A stretch of 64,000 bases of DNA, from the NCBI RefSeq assembly GCF_025766255.1, contig NW_026516775.1, positions 91,457 to 155,456 on the forward strand, given 5' to 3'. The translations under genes and the position numbers were made by a program. Within the stretch, counting starts at the first letter, position 1. The number at the start of each line of letters is the position of its first letter. Positions 54,037 through 64,000 of this stretch are shown piece by piece. A model generated the notes under the pieces. It saw only the letters and a program-made list of their open reading frames with translations. It did not search any database and had not been told where the DNA came from. Source of the stretch: Zychaea mexicana (Eukaryota; Mucoromycota; Mucoromycetes; Mucorales; Lichtheimiaceae).

Positions 54037-56838
54037 ATGTCCAACTTGAACAGCCAATAGCAAAATGGCGAGTTCATGTTATGCTTTTGTCGAAATTATT
54101 GGGCACATCTGGAGGGATACCGTTGAGTCACTCTGAGAGCGTATACTGATCATGTCAGGGCTGACGAACAGTATAATTTACAGCAGGAAATCAACGATAC
54201 GGTAGCAGAGCTTTCACAGACTAGTTTTTATGCTCGTATCGAATGTTGCATTATACTGATTCGCCATATGTAGATCAAACTCTGCCGATGGTGGATGGGG
54301 GCGATATGCAGATGGAAGTCGATGATCCATAACTGCCTGATCATAACGCCGACGTAGTTGATAATGGTAATTTTGTTGATGGTATTGGTTGTGAGTTGCG
54401 ATGTTGCACTGTGTTTCGCTTTGTTGAACTGATTGTGTGTCCCTTGTTGGAATCTAGTAGTAGCTGTGGCGAATTCTGGTGTAACCTTGCCATATGAATC
54501 ATTTGGAGGTGACCAACCAGTAACGGATCAAGAAAGAGATGACGATGAATTGATGTACCAGGCTGACGACGTCGAATTCGATAATATAGTCGAAGATGAT
54601 ACAGTAGGTTAGTGGTAGTAATGGTGCTACTAGAAATAATGTGGAAAAGAAATCAGAGTTAATAACTGCTATGCAATAGATGAACCGCCAACACTATTAG
54701 CCACAACAAACCTGCTCGATTCCATCCCACAACCATTGATATTCGTCTTCATCTTCATTTGTTTATTCCAACTCCACCATCTATCCGAGCGTGTCGCATC
54801 CATGCTGATCACATTCATCATAACCTTGTTCGCCGGCCTTCATGTCCTCCCCGAAAACACCATTATTCCGTCTACAATTGCTGGGATACGACAAGCTATT
54901 GGCTTTAACCGGTTGACACAGGATCTACAAAAATATGTCGCCTGCAGCAAATGCCACGCCATATATCTGCCGTCACCAATGTTGCACGAGCGATGCACCA
55001 AGCCAAGCAGCATAATCGACGGAGATTCTTGCAACACACCTCTGTTTAAAACAACCACTAACAACCGTCGCTCTCCTATTAAAGAATATACCTACCATCC
55101 CTTACAACAAGCCCTGAAAAGGTTCTTCATGCGACGAGGTTTCGAGGACAAAATCCTTGGGTGGCGAAATCGTCGGGTCCCAAGAGCAGGAGAACTCGGT
55201 GATGTGTATGAAGGCATGAAATGAGTCAGTCTCCAGGATTCCAACAATATCACCTTTGTTGAAGACCCTCGCTCGTAGATGCTGACACTTAACGTCGATT
55301 GGCTTGCGCCTTTTGACACCGGTTACTCGTGTGGCGCCATTTACATCACCATCAACAACCTCCCTCGCGCCGATCGCCAAAAAGTGGAGAACGTCATACT
55401 TGTAGGTGTTATGCCTGGACCAAGTGAGCCGAAGACCTACGAGATGAACTACTACCTTGAGCCATTAGTCGACGATCTCATTGCCCTGTACGACGGCATT
55501 GAGATGAGCACATTCCAAGAACCACAAGGCACACGCATTCGTGCAGCTCTGCTTAATGTTGCCTGCGATATACCTGCTGCTCGGAAGGTTGGTGGCTTCA
55601 CTTCGCATGCCAGTACGCGAGCATGTAGCAAATGCACGCGCGAGTTTGTCGTTTTTCCAGGCACTACAAAACTGGATTATTCAGGTCAGCAAATTCCATC
55701 CTCGGACCTGCAGACAAAGGAGGGTAACCTATGCGACACGCAGCAATGGCTAGCAGCAATAACACCAAGAGCGCGATACAACGTCGAGCGTGAGACAGGG
55801 ACTCGCTGGTCGCAGCTCCATCGTCTTCACTGCTTTGATCCGGTCTCGTCTGTACTTATTGATGTTATGCACAATTTGTTTCTGGGGACTGCCGCTCGGA
55901 TGGTGTCTGGATAGAGGACTTTCGGTTATTTCCGTGAAGCTGACTATGAGGTTATGCAAGAGCGCGCTGACGGTATTGTGTTGCCGCCTGGAATGCCTAC
56001 CCTGAAGCACAAGATCCAGCGCAAGTTTGGCTTCATGACGGCTGAGGACTGGAAGACATGGACGCTCGTCTACTCCGCATTTGTCCTCAAACCCATCCTC
56101 CCTCCTGATCACATGGCGAACTGGATGCTTTTCGTCGCTGTGTGCCGTCACATTGTCCAAACCACGGCCACATATGAGCGTCTCGACCAAGCTCACATTT
56201 TATTCGAGCGTTTCATATGTGGTTGTGCAGAATTATACGGTCCTGATTTTGTTACGCCCAATATGCATTTGCACCTGCATTTACGTACCACCATCGAAGA
56301 CTTTGGGCCAGTCTACGCACATTGGTTGTTCAGCTTCGAGCGATACAACGGTTTCTTGAAAGACGCGTACACAAACCAGAAGGACTCTTTCGAGGTTACC
56401 TTCATGAAACGATTCGTCGAGAAGGCCAGTGCTCTTGATTTCGTGACGAATGAGGCTGACCGCTTTGCTCAGCTACCACAACAGCTCGGGATGCTTGTAC
56501 AAATGGCCGGTCAATATGTATCCTCCCTCGTCTCATACACCAACAATGACACGCCATTCGACCCGTACGCTTTCATCCAATTATCCTTAGACATGGGTAT
56601 CGACGTGGACGGTAGCGAGCCGTTGCCCCCTGACACGATCACTTCCATGACAAGTGGAAAAACAACACGGCTGCTAGGTGATCGCTTAAACCTGCTCATC
56701 AGCTTCTATCAGCAACATTATGATCAAACGACTGTCATCAGTGCCCAGTCTGGTCAACGACTGATCCATCCTCACACACTCATAGTGCACGACGGGGTGG
56801 AAACATTTCGAGCAATTGAGATTTTCGGACAGACTTAG
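54037..56838 (+). pseudogene. CMC/Plavaka-like transposase, copy 3 (nonsense mutations only)
   Basis: Start ATG 54037 (MSNLNSQ) with the N-terminal Cys region (MLCFCRNYWAHLEG); introns precede ANSGVTLPYESFGGDQPVTD and DEPPTLLATTNLLDSIPQ. The long last exon holds CSKCHAIYLPSPMLHERC, YSCGAIYITINNLPRADR, GVMPGPSEPKT, CDIPAARK, CSKC, DVMHNLFLGT, TPNMHLHLHL and LFSFERYNGFLKD, colinear with copy 1. In-frame stops: TAG 54058, TGA near 54121, TGA 55222 (a Trp is expected), TAG 55276 and TAG 55912. The reading frame of the last exon never shifts. It ends TAG at 56836-56838. The copy-1-type accessory gene that should face it is absent; a helicase gene lies there instead. Confidence 0.85.
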
Positions 56839-57038
56839 GAAGATGAGTCTTAGTATTATATAAAATATATTTGAGAATATAAGAATAGAAAGGGATAAGA
56901 GTCAAAAAGAGAGAAAGGGATACAAGACAAAAGAGACAAGAGAGATCTAAGATAAAAGATAAAAAGGAAAGCAGAGAAGAAGATATAATAATAGTATATA
57001 TAAAAAATCGAGAAGAGGAGAGAAGAGAGGTAAAGGTT

Positions 57039-60000
57039 CTATGTGATGAAGAAGTGTGATAAAATTATATGGCCTAAATACATGGCATTATTTGGATATG
57101 TGTGGGGGCCAGCAGCTATAAGCCAATAGGCAAAGTCTTGTTGTATTTCGATTGCCGTAAGGTGGTTTTTGTTGTAGCCAGCTTGGCAGATAAATTGGGG
57201 CTTACGCCGATAGGCTGCCCAGTAGAGACGGTATAAGAGGTCCTCATACGTACCACTGCAGTTTGACCAGTTACCATCATGGAAGATGGTTTGGTTCCAC
57301 TGATTAGGCACAAGGCATTTCTTACAGAAGCCATCCCTTACTGGCTTGACACATGCAGGATTCGATACATAGTGGTCACCAAAACAACAGAAACATTGAC
57401 CAATATGAGCAATACACTGGGGAGAGGTTGCATGCTCACTTTCAGCTATGCCAAAAGTGAATAAGCAAGGTATACAGTGATCCTTGGCTATCATCATAAC
57501 TGACTTAAAATTGTCAGCATCCGATATATACTTTCTCTTTCGAGAAAGACTAAGATATGCGTCAGTAGGGGTTGGCTAAGGAAAGGTGTATAGATTAGTA
57601 CTAATGCTGACAGAGTAATAACAAAGAAGACTTTGTATATACGTACAATCGATGGTGGTGTGTGATCGATAATCCAATCAGTTGAAGGGCGGATAGTAGT
57701 TGACAGAGGGAGAGGAGAATCTATATGCAGGTTGGAAGCTTAAGTATCATTGAGAGCATTAATGATTCAAGTACTGAAAAGAAATGTGTATATACCTTTG
57801 ATTTTTTGGCAGTAAGAGCAAAGCTCGACATTACCGTACCCAAAGCAGTTGGTAACTTGAGAGTCTAAAGACTCTGCAAGTATCTGCCGGATGCATTTTG
57901 ATGCCAAAATGACATCATTAAATGCTTGCCACGGAGATAGATGCCGGTTTACCCTCTTGAGACTTTGTATCTGTCTTTTTTGGCGTTCAACGTCAACAAA
58001 GTACAGACACCGAGCAGGAGAACCATTGCGACCAGCGCGACCAGTTTCTTGTGCATAATCAAGGATTGATGCAGAGCCGCCAAGGTGGATGATTGTATCA
58101 ATGGTTGAGCAATCGATGCCAGCACCGAATGCACTTGTTGCAACCATGATCTGAAGCTCACCGGAAACGAAGGCAGTGGTTCTTTTATGTTTTTCTTCCA
58201 CCGAAAGATTACGATGGAAGTATGCTATTTTTCTTGCTTGGTGTGGTAATGCTTGTTTGAGGCGATTACTGATTGATGTTGTTGCATCTACTGCAGAGCA
58301 GTAGATGATCGTTGATGATGGTGATGATGATGGTGAATGCTGAGCTTTGAGGTGTGATATTGCTGCAGCTTGCGGATTGTTGGTGTTGATGATTTGGTAA
58401 CAGAGGTTTGGTCGCATTGACGGCTGTCGTATAATTGAAAGGTTTGCGCCAAACATGTCAAGTAGGTCGGATTCAAATGATAGTGGAATTGTTGCGGATA
58501 AAAGGAGGAACGGAACAGTGAGGGAACGGAGGAAAAGGAGTGTGTAAAGTGCCGGACGGAATGAACGCCATGTAATTGCTGTATGCACCTCATCAATTAC
58601 GACTCGGGCTAGCTGATTGTGGTCGTTTATTTGCTGGACAATATTCAGGAACCGTTGACTGCTGGCATGTTCCACTTGGACGATGATGATGTTGGGCAAG
58701 TGGTGCTGTATAGTAATATTGGGAGTGTATTCTATTACAGACAACCTAGCTTGCTGAATGCGCCGTTTCATATCGGCCAAAAGTGCAACGAGAGGAACAA
58801 CAACAACTGTTGTCAAGTGCGGCTCGACTAGTGCAGGGACAAGGAATAGCAGGGACTTACCAGAGCCAGTTGGTTGGATAGCAAGTATGCTAGATTTGCG
58901 GGAGATGACGGTGGTAATGAGCTATGCCTGTTCAAAGGAGCGGAAGGAAGGCGACAGCGAGTTGGTGGCTTTACCAAGTGCGTTAAGCAGCTGTGGTGTG
59001 ATGAATGTGCCTATGTAGAGATCAATATTAATTATGATTTCACATGTAAGGTTGATGAAAAAAAGGATGTACCTTGCGGAAGTGCTGGTGGTGTCGAAGT
59101 GGTTGTTGACTGGCGCCTGTCCAAGTCATTTTGCACTTGCAAACGGTGTTGCATCTCAAGCAATGCAACGTTCTCAGCAGCAGCAACATTTGCCAGAAAT
59201 TGTCCGTGTTGGACAGCAACTCTATCCTGCTCCGCCTGCGGAATAGCACCCGGAAAGAGATGACGCCCAGGGCCGACACCTGTAATAGAAGAATAGTGAA
59301 TATATCAATGAATGGTTGTGAAATTATAAGGACGCAGATAACATACCAAGAAAATCATGCCACATTTCAGAAGCAATAAAATACTCTTCTATTGCTACTG
59401 AAGAAAGTGCTTTTGAGTCGGTCGATGCTTGTGCGTAGTTATGTGCGGCAGTTCTGGACGAGTGGCCTGCCTGCAGGTCCACTGTATAATTTGAGCCATG
59501 ATGAGCCAGCAAATGTTGGATGTGATATCTTGAAAATGCGACTGATACATAGCGGTAATCTTGGAAACTCAGACGAGAAGGAAGGAGTTGATGCCAGCGG
59601 GCTTGAAAATATGTGCGGAGAAGGTCGGCTGACATTTTTACGCCATTGCGCACAAAGAAGTATGCCATCGTATCAAGCATTTTTTGTTCGGAATTTGAGC
59701 ATTCATAAATGAAGAGGCTAGTGAAATAAATAGAGTTAGACATTGCATGGTAGACTTTTAAAATGTAAATACCTTTCTATGGGACGGATGAAGGTGATAT
59801 AGTTAAGAAACAAGCGGATAAGAGAGTGAGGGATAAAACGGGCAATAGCTTGGTCGCGTTGTTTAATGTTATGTGTTTTCTGGTACGTTGTTAGAAGCAT
59901 TAATGTTTGGTGTTCGTTTGACCAATACAAGTTGTGTGTTGCGTGTGTTGTGTTTTGTAATAAAGTGCCTTCTAGCTCTGTGGCCCGAGCTGTTTGGCCG

Positions 60001-60527
60001 TATGTGAGGTGCTTTAGCATGAACAAATCGCGTTGGATTTGTTCAGCTGTGGTGATGTAATTTTTAATGGCGGACAGATTGTAAGTTGTATTGTTGTTAT
60101 TGGTTATATGTTGAATATAAGTACGTGATAGGTGTGGGGTCGTGTGTATATGCTGGAGAATGTGACTGAATTGGTGACGGAGGTTGTTTTTTGGGTCGGT
60201 AAAAAATGAATAATTGATATCACGATTGTTGAAATCGTCGTACAGATGTATGGGTTTGTTGTTGCGGAATTGAAGGAGGTTGTTGAGGTCGATGTTAAAG
60301 GTGAGTTTGTTGATGTTATGCTGTATACTGGTTTTTAATTTGGTGACTAGGAGACGCAAATCATGTACATGAATGCGCTCGTTCGTTTCGACCATAGCAA
60401 GTGACAGATGGTTTGTGTGTGGTGTCCATGTGATTTTGTCAGTGACAAATTCTGACGAGTCAGAGATTGACGCAATCCGGCTGTATTCGGCAATAGCAGC
60501 ATATGCAGACGACTTGCCATCGATCAA
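57039..60527 (-). pseudogene. Tyrosine-recombinase-like + RecQ-type helicase protein, copy 2 (5'-truncated)
   Basis: Read from 60527: EYSRIASISDSSEFVTDKIT, then a recombinase-like region with GQTARATELEGTLL (Arg I, about 59990), LSFQDYRYVSVAF (box II Arg, about 59560), DLQAGHSSRTAAHNYAQ (His and Tyr, 59425-59480). After introns comes a RecQ-type helicase: IQPTGSGKSLLF (Walker A, about 58860), VIDEVHTAITW (DEVH box), LLSATIPLSFES, and QETGRAGRNG. The C-terminus is Cys-rich (CIPCLFTF, CFCCFGDH, FCKKC). Colinear with copy 1 but strongly diverged. One in-frame TAG lies in FEQA-stop-LITT (about 58920). Upstream sequence stops at a dispersed repeat at 60535, so the true N-terminus is lost. Confidence 0.8.
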
Positions 60528-60534
60528 GGAGAAT

Positions 60535-60733
60535 AATCAATATCTATAATTTTTGTTATAAATAACAAAATTATAATATTTCTTTATTCTGTCAAGCTAG
60601 CCTTCAATCCAGTAGGTCTCGGCTAGAGGGGGGGCTTGCTCATTACCATTCCGCCACTTTAAGAAATTTTTATGTTTATAAAAGTTACAAAAATATTAAA
60701 AAGTTACAAATTTCATTAAAAGTTACAAATTAA
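60535..60733 (-). repeat. Dispersed repeat with tRNA-like A/B boxes, copy C
   Basis: Minus strand TGGCGGAATGG (box A) and GGATTGAAGGC (weak box B), followed by GCTAGCTTGACAGAATAAAG and the palindromic tail up to 60535. About 80% like copy B over 200 bp. It abuts the truncated helicase reading frame. Confidence 0.55.
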
Positions 60734-60779
60734 AAAAATATATCTTTAAATCTATGTCGGACACGTTTAAGCAGGGGAA

Positions 60780-61290
60780 AGCAAAATGACAATGACAAAC
60801 TCTTTTTGGAAGAGTGACGAAAAGGGAACCGCAGTGACGGAAAGGGAACATAGTAACGGAAAAGGAATGGGTGGGAAAATGACAAGAGTGAACGAAAAGG
60901 GAACGCGGAAACGAAAAGGGAACCATGGTTACGAAAAGAAAAACGTAGAAACGAAAAGGGAACGGGGGGAAATGACAAATAGTGAACGAAAAGGGAATGG
61001 GGGGGGGGAAATGACAAGCAGTGAACGAAAACGGAATGGGTGGGAAAATGACAAGGCTGAACAAAAAGGGAACGCAGAAACGAAAAGGGAACGCAGAAAC
61101 GAAAAGGGAACGTAGAAACGAAAAGGGAACGCGGAAACGAAAAGGGAACCATGGTAACGAAAAGGGAATGGGTGGGAAAATGACAAGAGTGAACGAAAAG
61201 GGAAGAACGTAGCACACGTAAAAAAGAAAGAACAAGTCGAGCGGAGTGACAGCATGAAAACGAAAAGGGAAACGTAAACAAGAAGAAGCG
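60780..61290 (+). repeat. Purine-rich GAAACGAAAAGGGAAC minisatellite
   Basis: Irregular repeats of GAACGAAAAGGGAAC and GAAACGAAAAGGGAACGCGG with interspersed GGGTGGGAAAATGACAAGAG units. Strong strand asymmetry (nearly all purine) produces long spurious frames on both strands. Confidence 0.85.
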
Positions 61291-61711
61291 AAAAGTAAAA
61301 GGAGGAGTAATGGAAAAGGAAGGGCGTAGCAAAAGCAGTAAAGGAAAGAAAGGAAGCATGGGAAAAGGGTTGAAAGGGGTAAAGCCGCGGTTGTCATGGT
61401 TACCACCACTGCATGTATGGGAAAGCATCTTCTTCCGAAGAAGGTTCGGGGCCCCAGGACGGTATATATACCCGAAGCAAGGGGGTACTGCTGTTGTTTT
61501 GCTTTTCTTTTCTCTTCTTTTTTTTTCTTTTTCCCTCTTCTTCCTGCTTTACTTTTTACTTTGCCTTTTTTTTTTTTACCAAAGTCCTTTTGCTGCTCAC
61601 TATTACTCAACATTGCTTCATCTTTCAACGTCCTTCATCACCATCACTCACGCTTGCTGCATCTCACTTTACGCCACTCGAACATTACGCGTCTTTGTCA
61701 TCTTTACTTGC

Positions 61712-62530
61712 TATGGCTGCTCTGTCCTTGCCGTCAACAGAACGTTTTCTTCTCCTGTCACTATCGTCAATCGTGCTGGCTGCCATCTGTGGTGACGTTT
61801 TTCTGCTCTTGTATAATAGAATCCAGCAATGCCGGCGCCCATGTTGCTCTGTTACCTGCAATACGTACTCTGGTTTTTTTTGGCTGTCGTATACGTTGAC
61901 TTGCTCCATCTCGCAATTCTCTTGCTACCGAAGATCGGGGACGTGTTGGAAATTCTACTCATTGTGCAGACGAATTCTTTTCCGTGGGTGTCTTGAACTC
62001 TGCCGGACGTATTGTGGCTCTTCTTGGCGTTTTTGTTTTCAAGGCTTCTTTGCTGGATGGACTTGTTTTTGGTTTACCTGTGCTTACCAAAGATGCTATG
62101 CATGGATGCTGCTCTGCCGCTTCAAACGGACGACCTGTTCTTCTCGTAGCCTTCCTGTGTATGCTTAAGCTGTATCCCTTCGTATGCCGTTTTGGATTTA
62201 TTAAGATCAAGCCTCGAGACTGTGTTGGTTGCTGTTGCTCTCCATGGATGAACTTTGCTTTTGTTCGGACACATGCGTTTGCCGAGGTTATGATCCACAT
62301 GGTAAGTTTTTCTAATTTAAGATCTTCCTTTATATTAGCTGGTCAGCACTTGTGGATTGTTTTATTAAAAAGCAAGAATGATTGATAGGATGAACAAGTG
62401 CATGTACACGCGCGATCGTTGACGGCAGGCATTGTGGGTATTGGCGATGGTGGCAGAGGAATTTGGATGGGCAGGTTATTATGTTTGTTTATGGAACAAG
62501 TGCAAGGTCGTTGACCATATAGCCATATCG
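61712..62530 (+). other. Weak coding signal, possible spliced gene
   Basis: GGTATATATACCC (61461-61473) followed by a long pyrimidine tract and ATG 61712 (MAALSLPSTERFLLLSLSSI, signal-anchor-like) looks like a promoter and start. An open frame at 61984-62303 ending in a GTAAGT donor joins to EQVHVHARSLTAGIVGIGDG after a TAG acceptor near 62390. I could not close a complete model or recognise a family. Confidence 0.2.
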
Positions 62531-64000
62531 AGATGCTGTTGGTGTGATAAGGTACTCTATGTGTATTGCTGGATGAGCTTGAGCCATATTCTAACTTGCG
62601 GCGGTGGTTTGTAATGAAGATACTACGTTTTTGTATCATTGTTACGTGTGAGGATCCAGGTAAGTGGTCAAAAGTGATTGCTGGGCAGGATATGTTGTGT
62701 TGGGCATGCTTGTGGTGGATGAGTGATGTGGAGATATAATTCAGAGTGCCGGTCTTTGTTTGTTGAAGGCAACAGTGTTGGACTAGAAGGATATAATTCT
62801 TAAATAAAGACGATCAATTTTGAAAAGAAAGCATAATGTTTTGAGCGGGTTAGAAGATGTGCTGTGGATGGCAGTTCTTTTGTCGGATTGCTGATACGAC
62901 GGATTGTGTGAGGGCACTAGTAAAAGAAATAAAAACAGAAGGATCTCTTTTTTATAACTTGGCTTGATTATCAGCGTATACATATGAATATGACGGTGAA
63001 CCATGATCATGCTGTCTTTGGGTGACTGTGCTGCTGAAAAAGAACAGCACAGCTCTAAAAATCATGAATATCACGAACGCTCCCAGCCATCGATCGTACA
63101 AGCATCTCTGACAACTCAGCATACACTTTTACTGATATCACTGACACCATGTGCTTCTCACGAATGTTTGCGTACAACAATTTCTCTGGATGACGATTAG
63201 CAGATCTTCACGCCTGCAACGATGTAATATATACAGAGTGTTGGCCACGCGTGTTTATCATATCAAAATGAGAAAACTAAGGCGGCAGTCGTACCCACAG
63301 CACTCGAACACATATAAAACTTTGACGCACGAATATACAACACACGTTTTACACAACTCCTCAGTGGTCATTCCAATTGCTGGTCAAAACCGGCGTTTTC
63401 TGATATTAACAGCGCCATTGCACGTACATACGAACTCGTATGAATATGTTCTATGCCAGCCGGTGTTTTTTTTCTCTTCTTGTAAAGAAAAGGAGAGGTA
63501 CACAGCACCATTCAAACAAAGACGGTATCCAGTACTAATTTGTTGGTGCAACTTGTATAAACATACAAACAAAGATCCCATCACACCGAACAGCAACAGC
63601 ACCGATCACTTTGGAAATTATGTCTCACGACCAAAAAAAAATCCATCGTCCTGCTTATATCATCTTTGCACACATTCAGGCTTCGATCCAGCAAACTATC
63701 TAGACAAAAATAATTGGTATGTGATCTTTACAATTTCTGCTGACGCTATAGTGCTATAGTGATGAAGGAAACGCTATGAAATAAAAAGACCGGTCTGTGG
63801 ATTTTTTGTGTAAGAGACACTGGATTGCCCAGTTGAAGAATTAAACCAGCAAACTAAAAGAGAACATCAGCATCAATACGTCGTCGTTGAAGCTTGTTAT
63901 TGTGGAGCTGAATTTTGTGAAAAAAGGAACAGCAGCATTTCTGCAGGTATGCAGGTTCCATGCTTACACGGACACAGATGCAAATGCTGTTGTTCCACGC
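62531..64000. other. Unassigned region
   Basis: Short frames only, none with recognisable features or convincing splice pairs. Confidence 0.3.

Noticed and set aside
1485..60527. Reassigned stop codons (TAG or TAA read as Gln)
   Set aside because: All three stop codons interrupt different transposon genes, while the intact genes at 7522-10762, 16335-17453 and 35632-37466 contain none and use normal stops. Decay is simpler.
60723..61628. 301-residue Phe/Pro-rich minus-strand frame
   Set aside because: Produced by the purine-rich minisatellite at 60780-61290; no splice or domain support.

Overview
The window looks like a transposon-dense, gene-poor stretch of a fungal nuclear genome. Short introns (about 50-110 bp) with GTAAGT/GTATGT donors and TAG/CAG acceptors interrupt nearly every recognisable gene. 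The repertoire is Tnp2/CACTA transposases, MULE transposases with SWIM and OTU domains, pogo/Tigger, Merlin, RTC4-like and OrsD-zinc-finger/RecQ proteins. My best guess is an early-diverging fungus (Mucoromycota-like); this is an inference from repertoire and gene structure. I see no rRNA, no intact tRNA, no telomere repeat and no CRISPR array. No certain conserved host housekeeping gene is visible.

Layout. 1-5181: a CACTA-type (CMC/Plavaka-like) element leaving the window on the left, with an accessory gene (+) and a transposase gene (-) facing each other. 5182-12690: a MULE transposase gene split exactly by a complete 6.27-kb CACTA element (5734-12002) with matching ends, an AAA target duplication and three intact spliced genes. 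12.8-16.3 kb: small non-autonomous elements, including a 1.03-kb hAT-type element with an 8-bp target duplication and a 173-bp pogo-type MITE nested in it. 16.3-17.9 kb: an intact accessory gene facing a transposase remnant. 18.6-29.3 kb: a block of three genes: an uncharacterised spliced protein (-), an OrsD-type zinc-finger protein (-), and divergently a large protein joining a tyrosine-recombinase-like domain to a RecQ-type helicase (+). 29.3-33.5 kb: tandem duplications, a palindromic TA-flanked MITE and dispersed repeats. 33.5-38.2 kb: a MULE C-terminal remnant (SWIM+OTU), then an RTC4-like pseudogene split by an intact pogo/Tigger element. 39.2-43.3 kb: a decayed Merlin (ISXO2-like) element with large subterminal arrays. 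45.2-53 kb: a very AT-rich island with possible virus-derived ORFs, split by a 3.8-kb foldback element with near-identical 1.37-kb inverted arms. 54.0-60.5 kb: a third CMC transposase and a second recombinase-helicase gene on opposite strands, the latter cut at its 5' end by a dispersed repeat with tRNA-like A/B boxes. 60.8-64 kb: a purine-rich minisatellite and mostly unassigned sequence.

Two points stand out. The recombinase-helicase family occurs twice and keeps Arg, Arg, His and Tyr positions expected of tyrosine recombinases; with the divergent zinc-finger gene this could be a mobile or genome-maintenance system. Most broken transposon genes are broken by in-frame stop codons with few or no indels, which looks like C-to-T decay rather than ordinary erosion.
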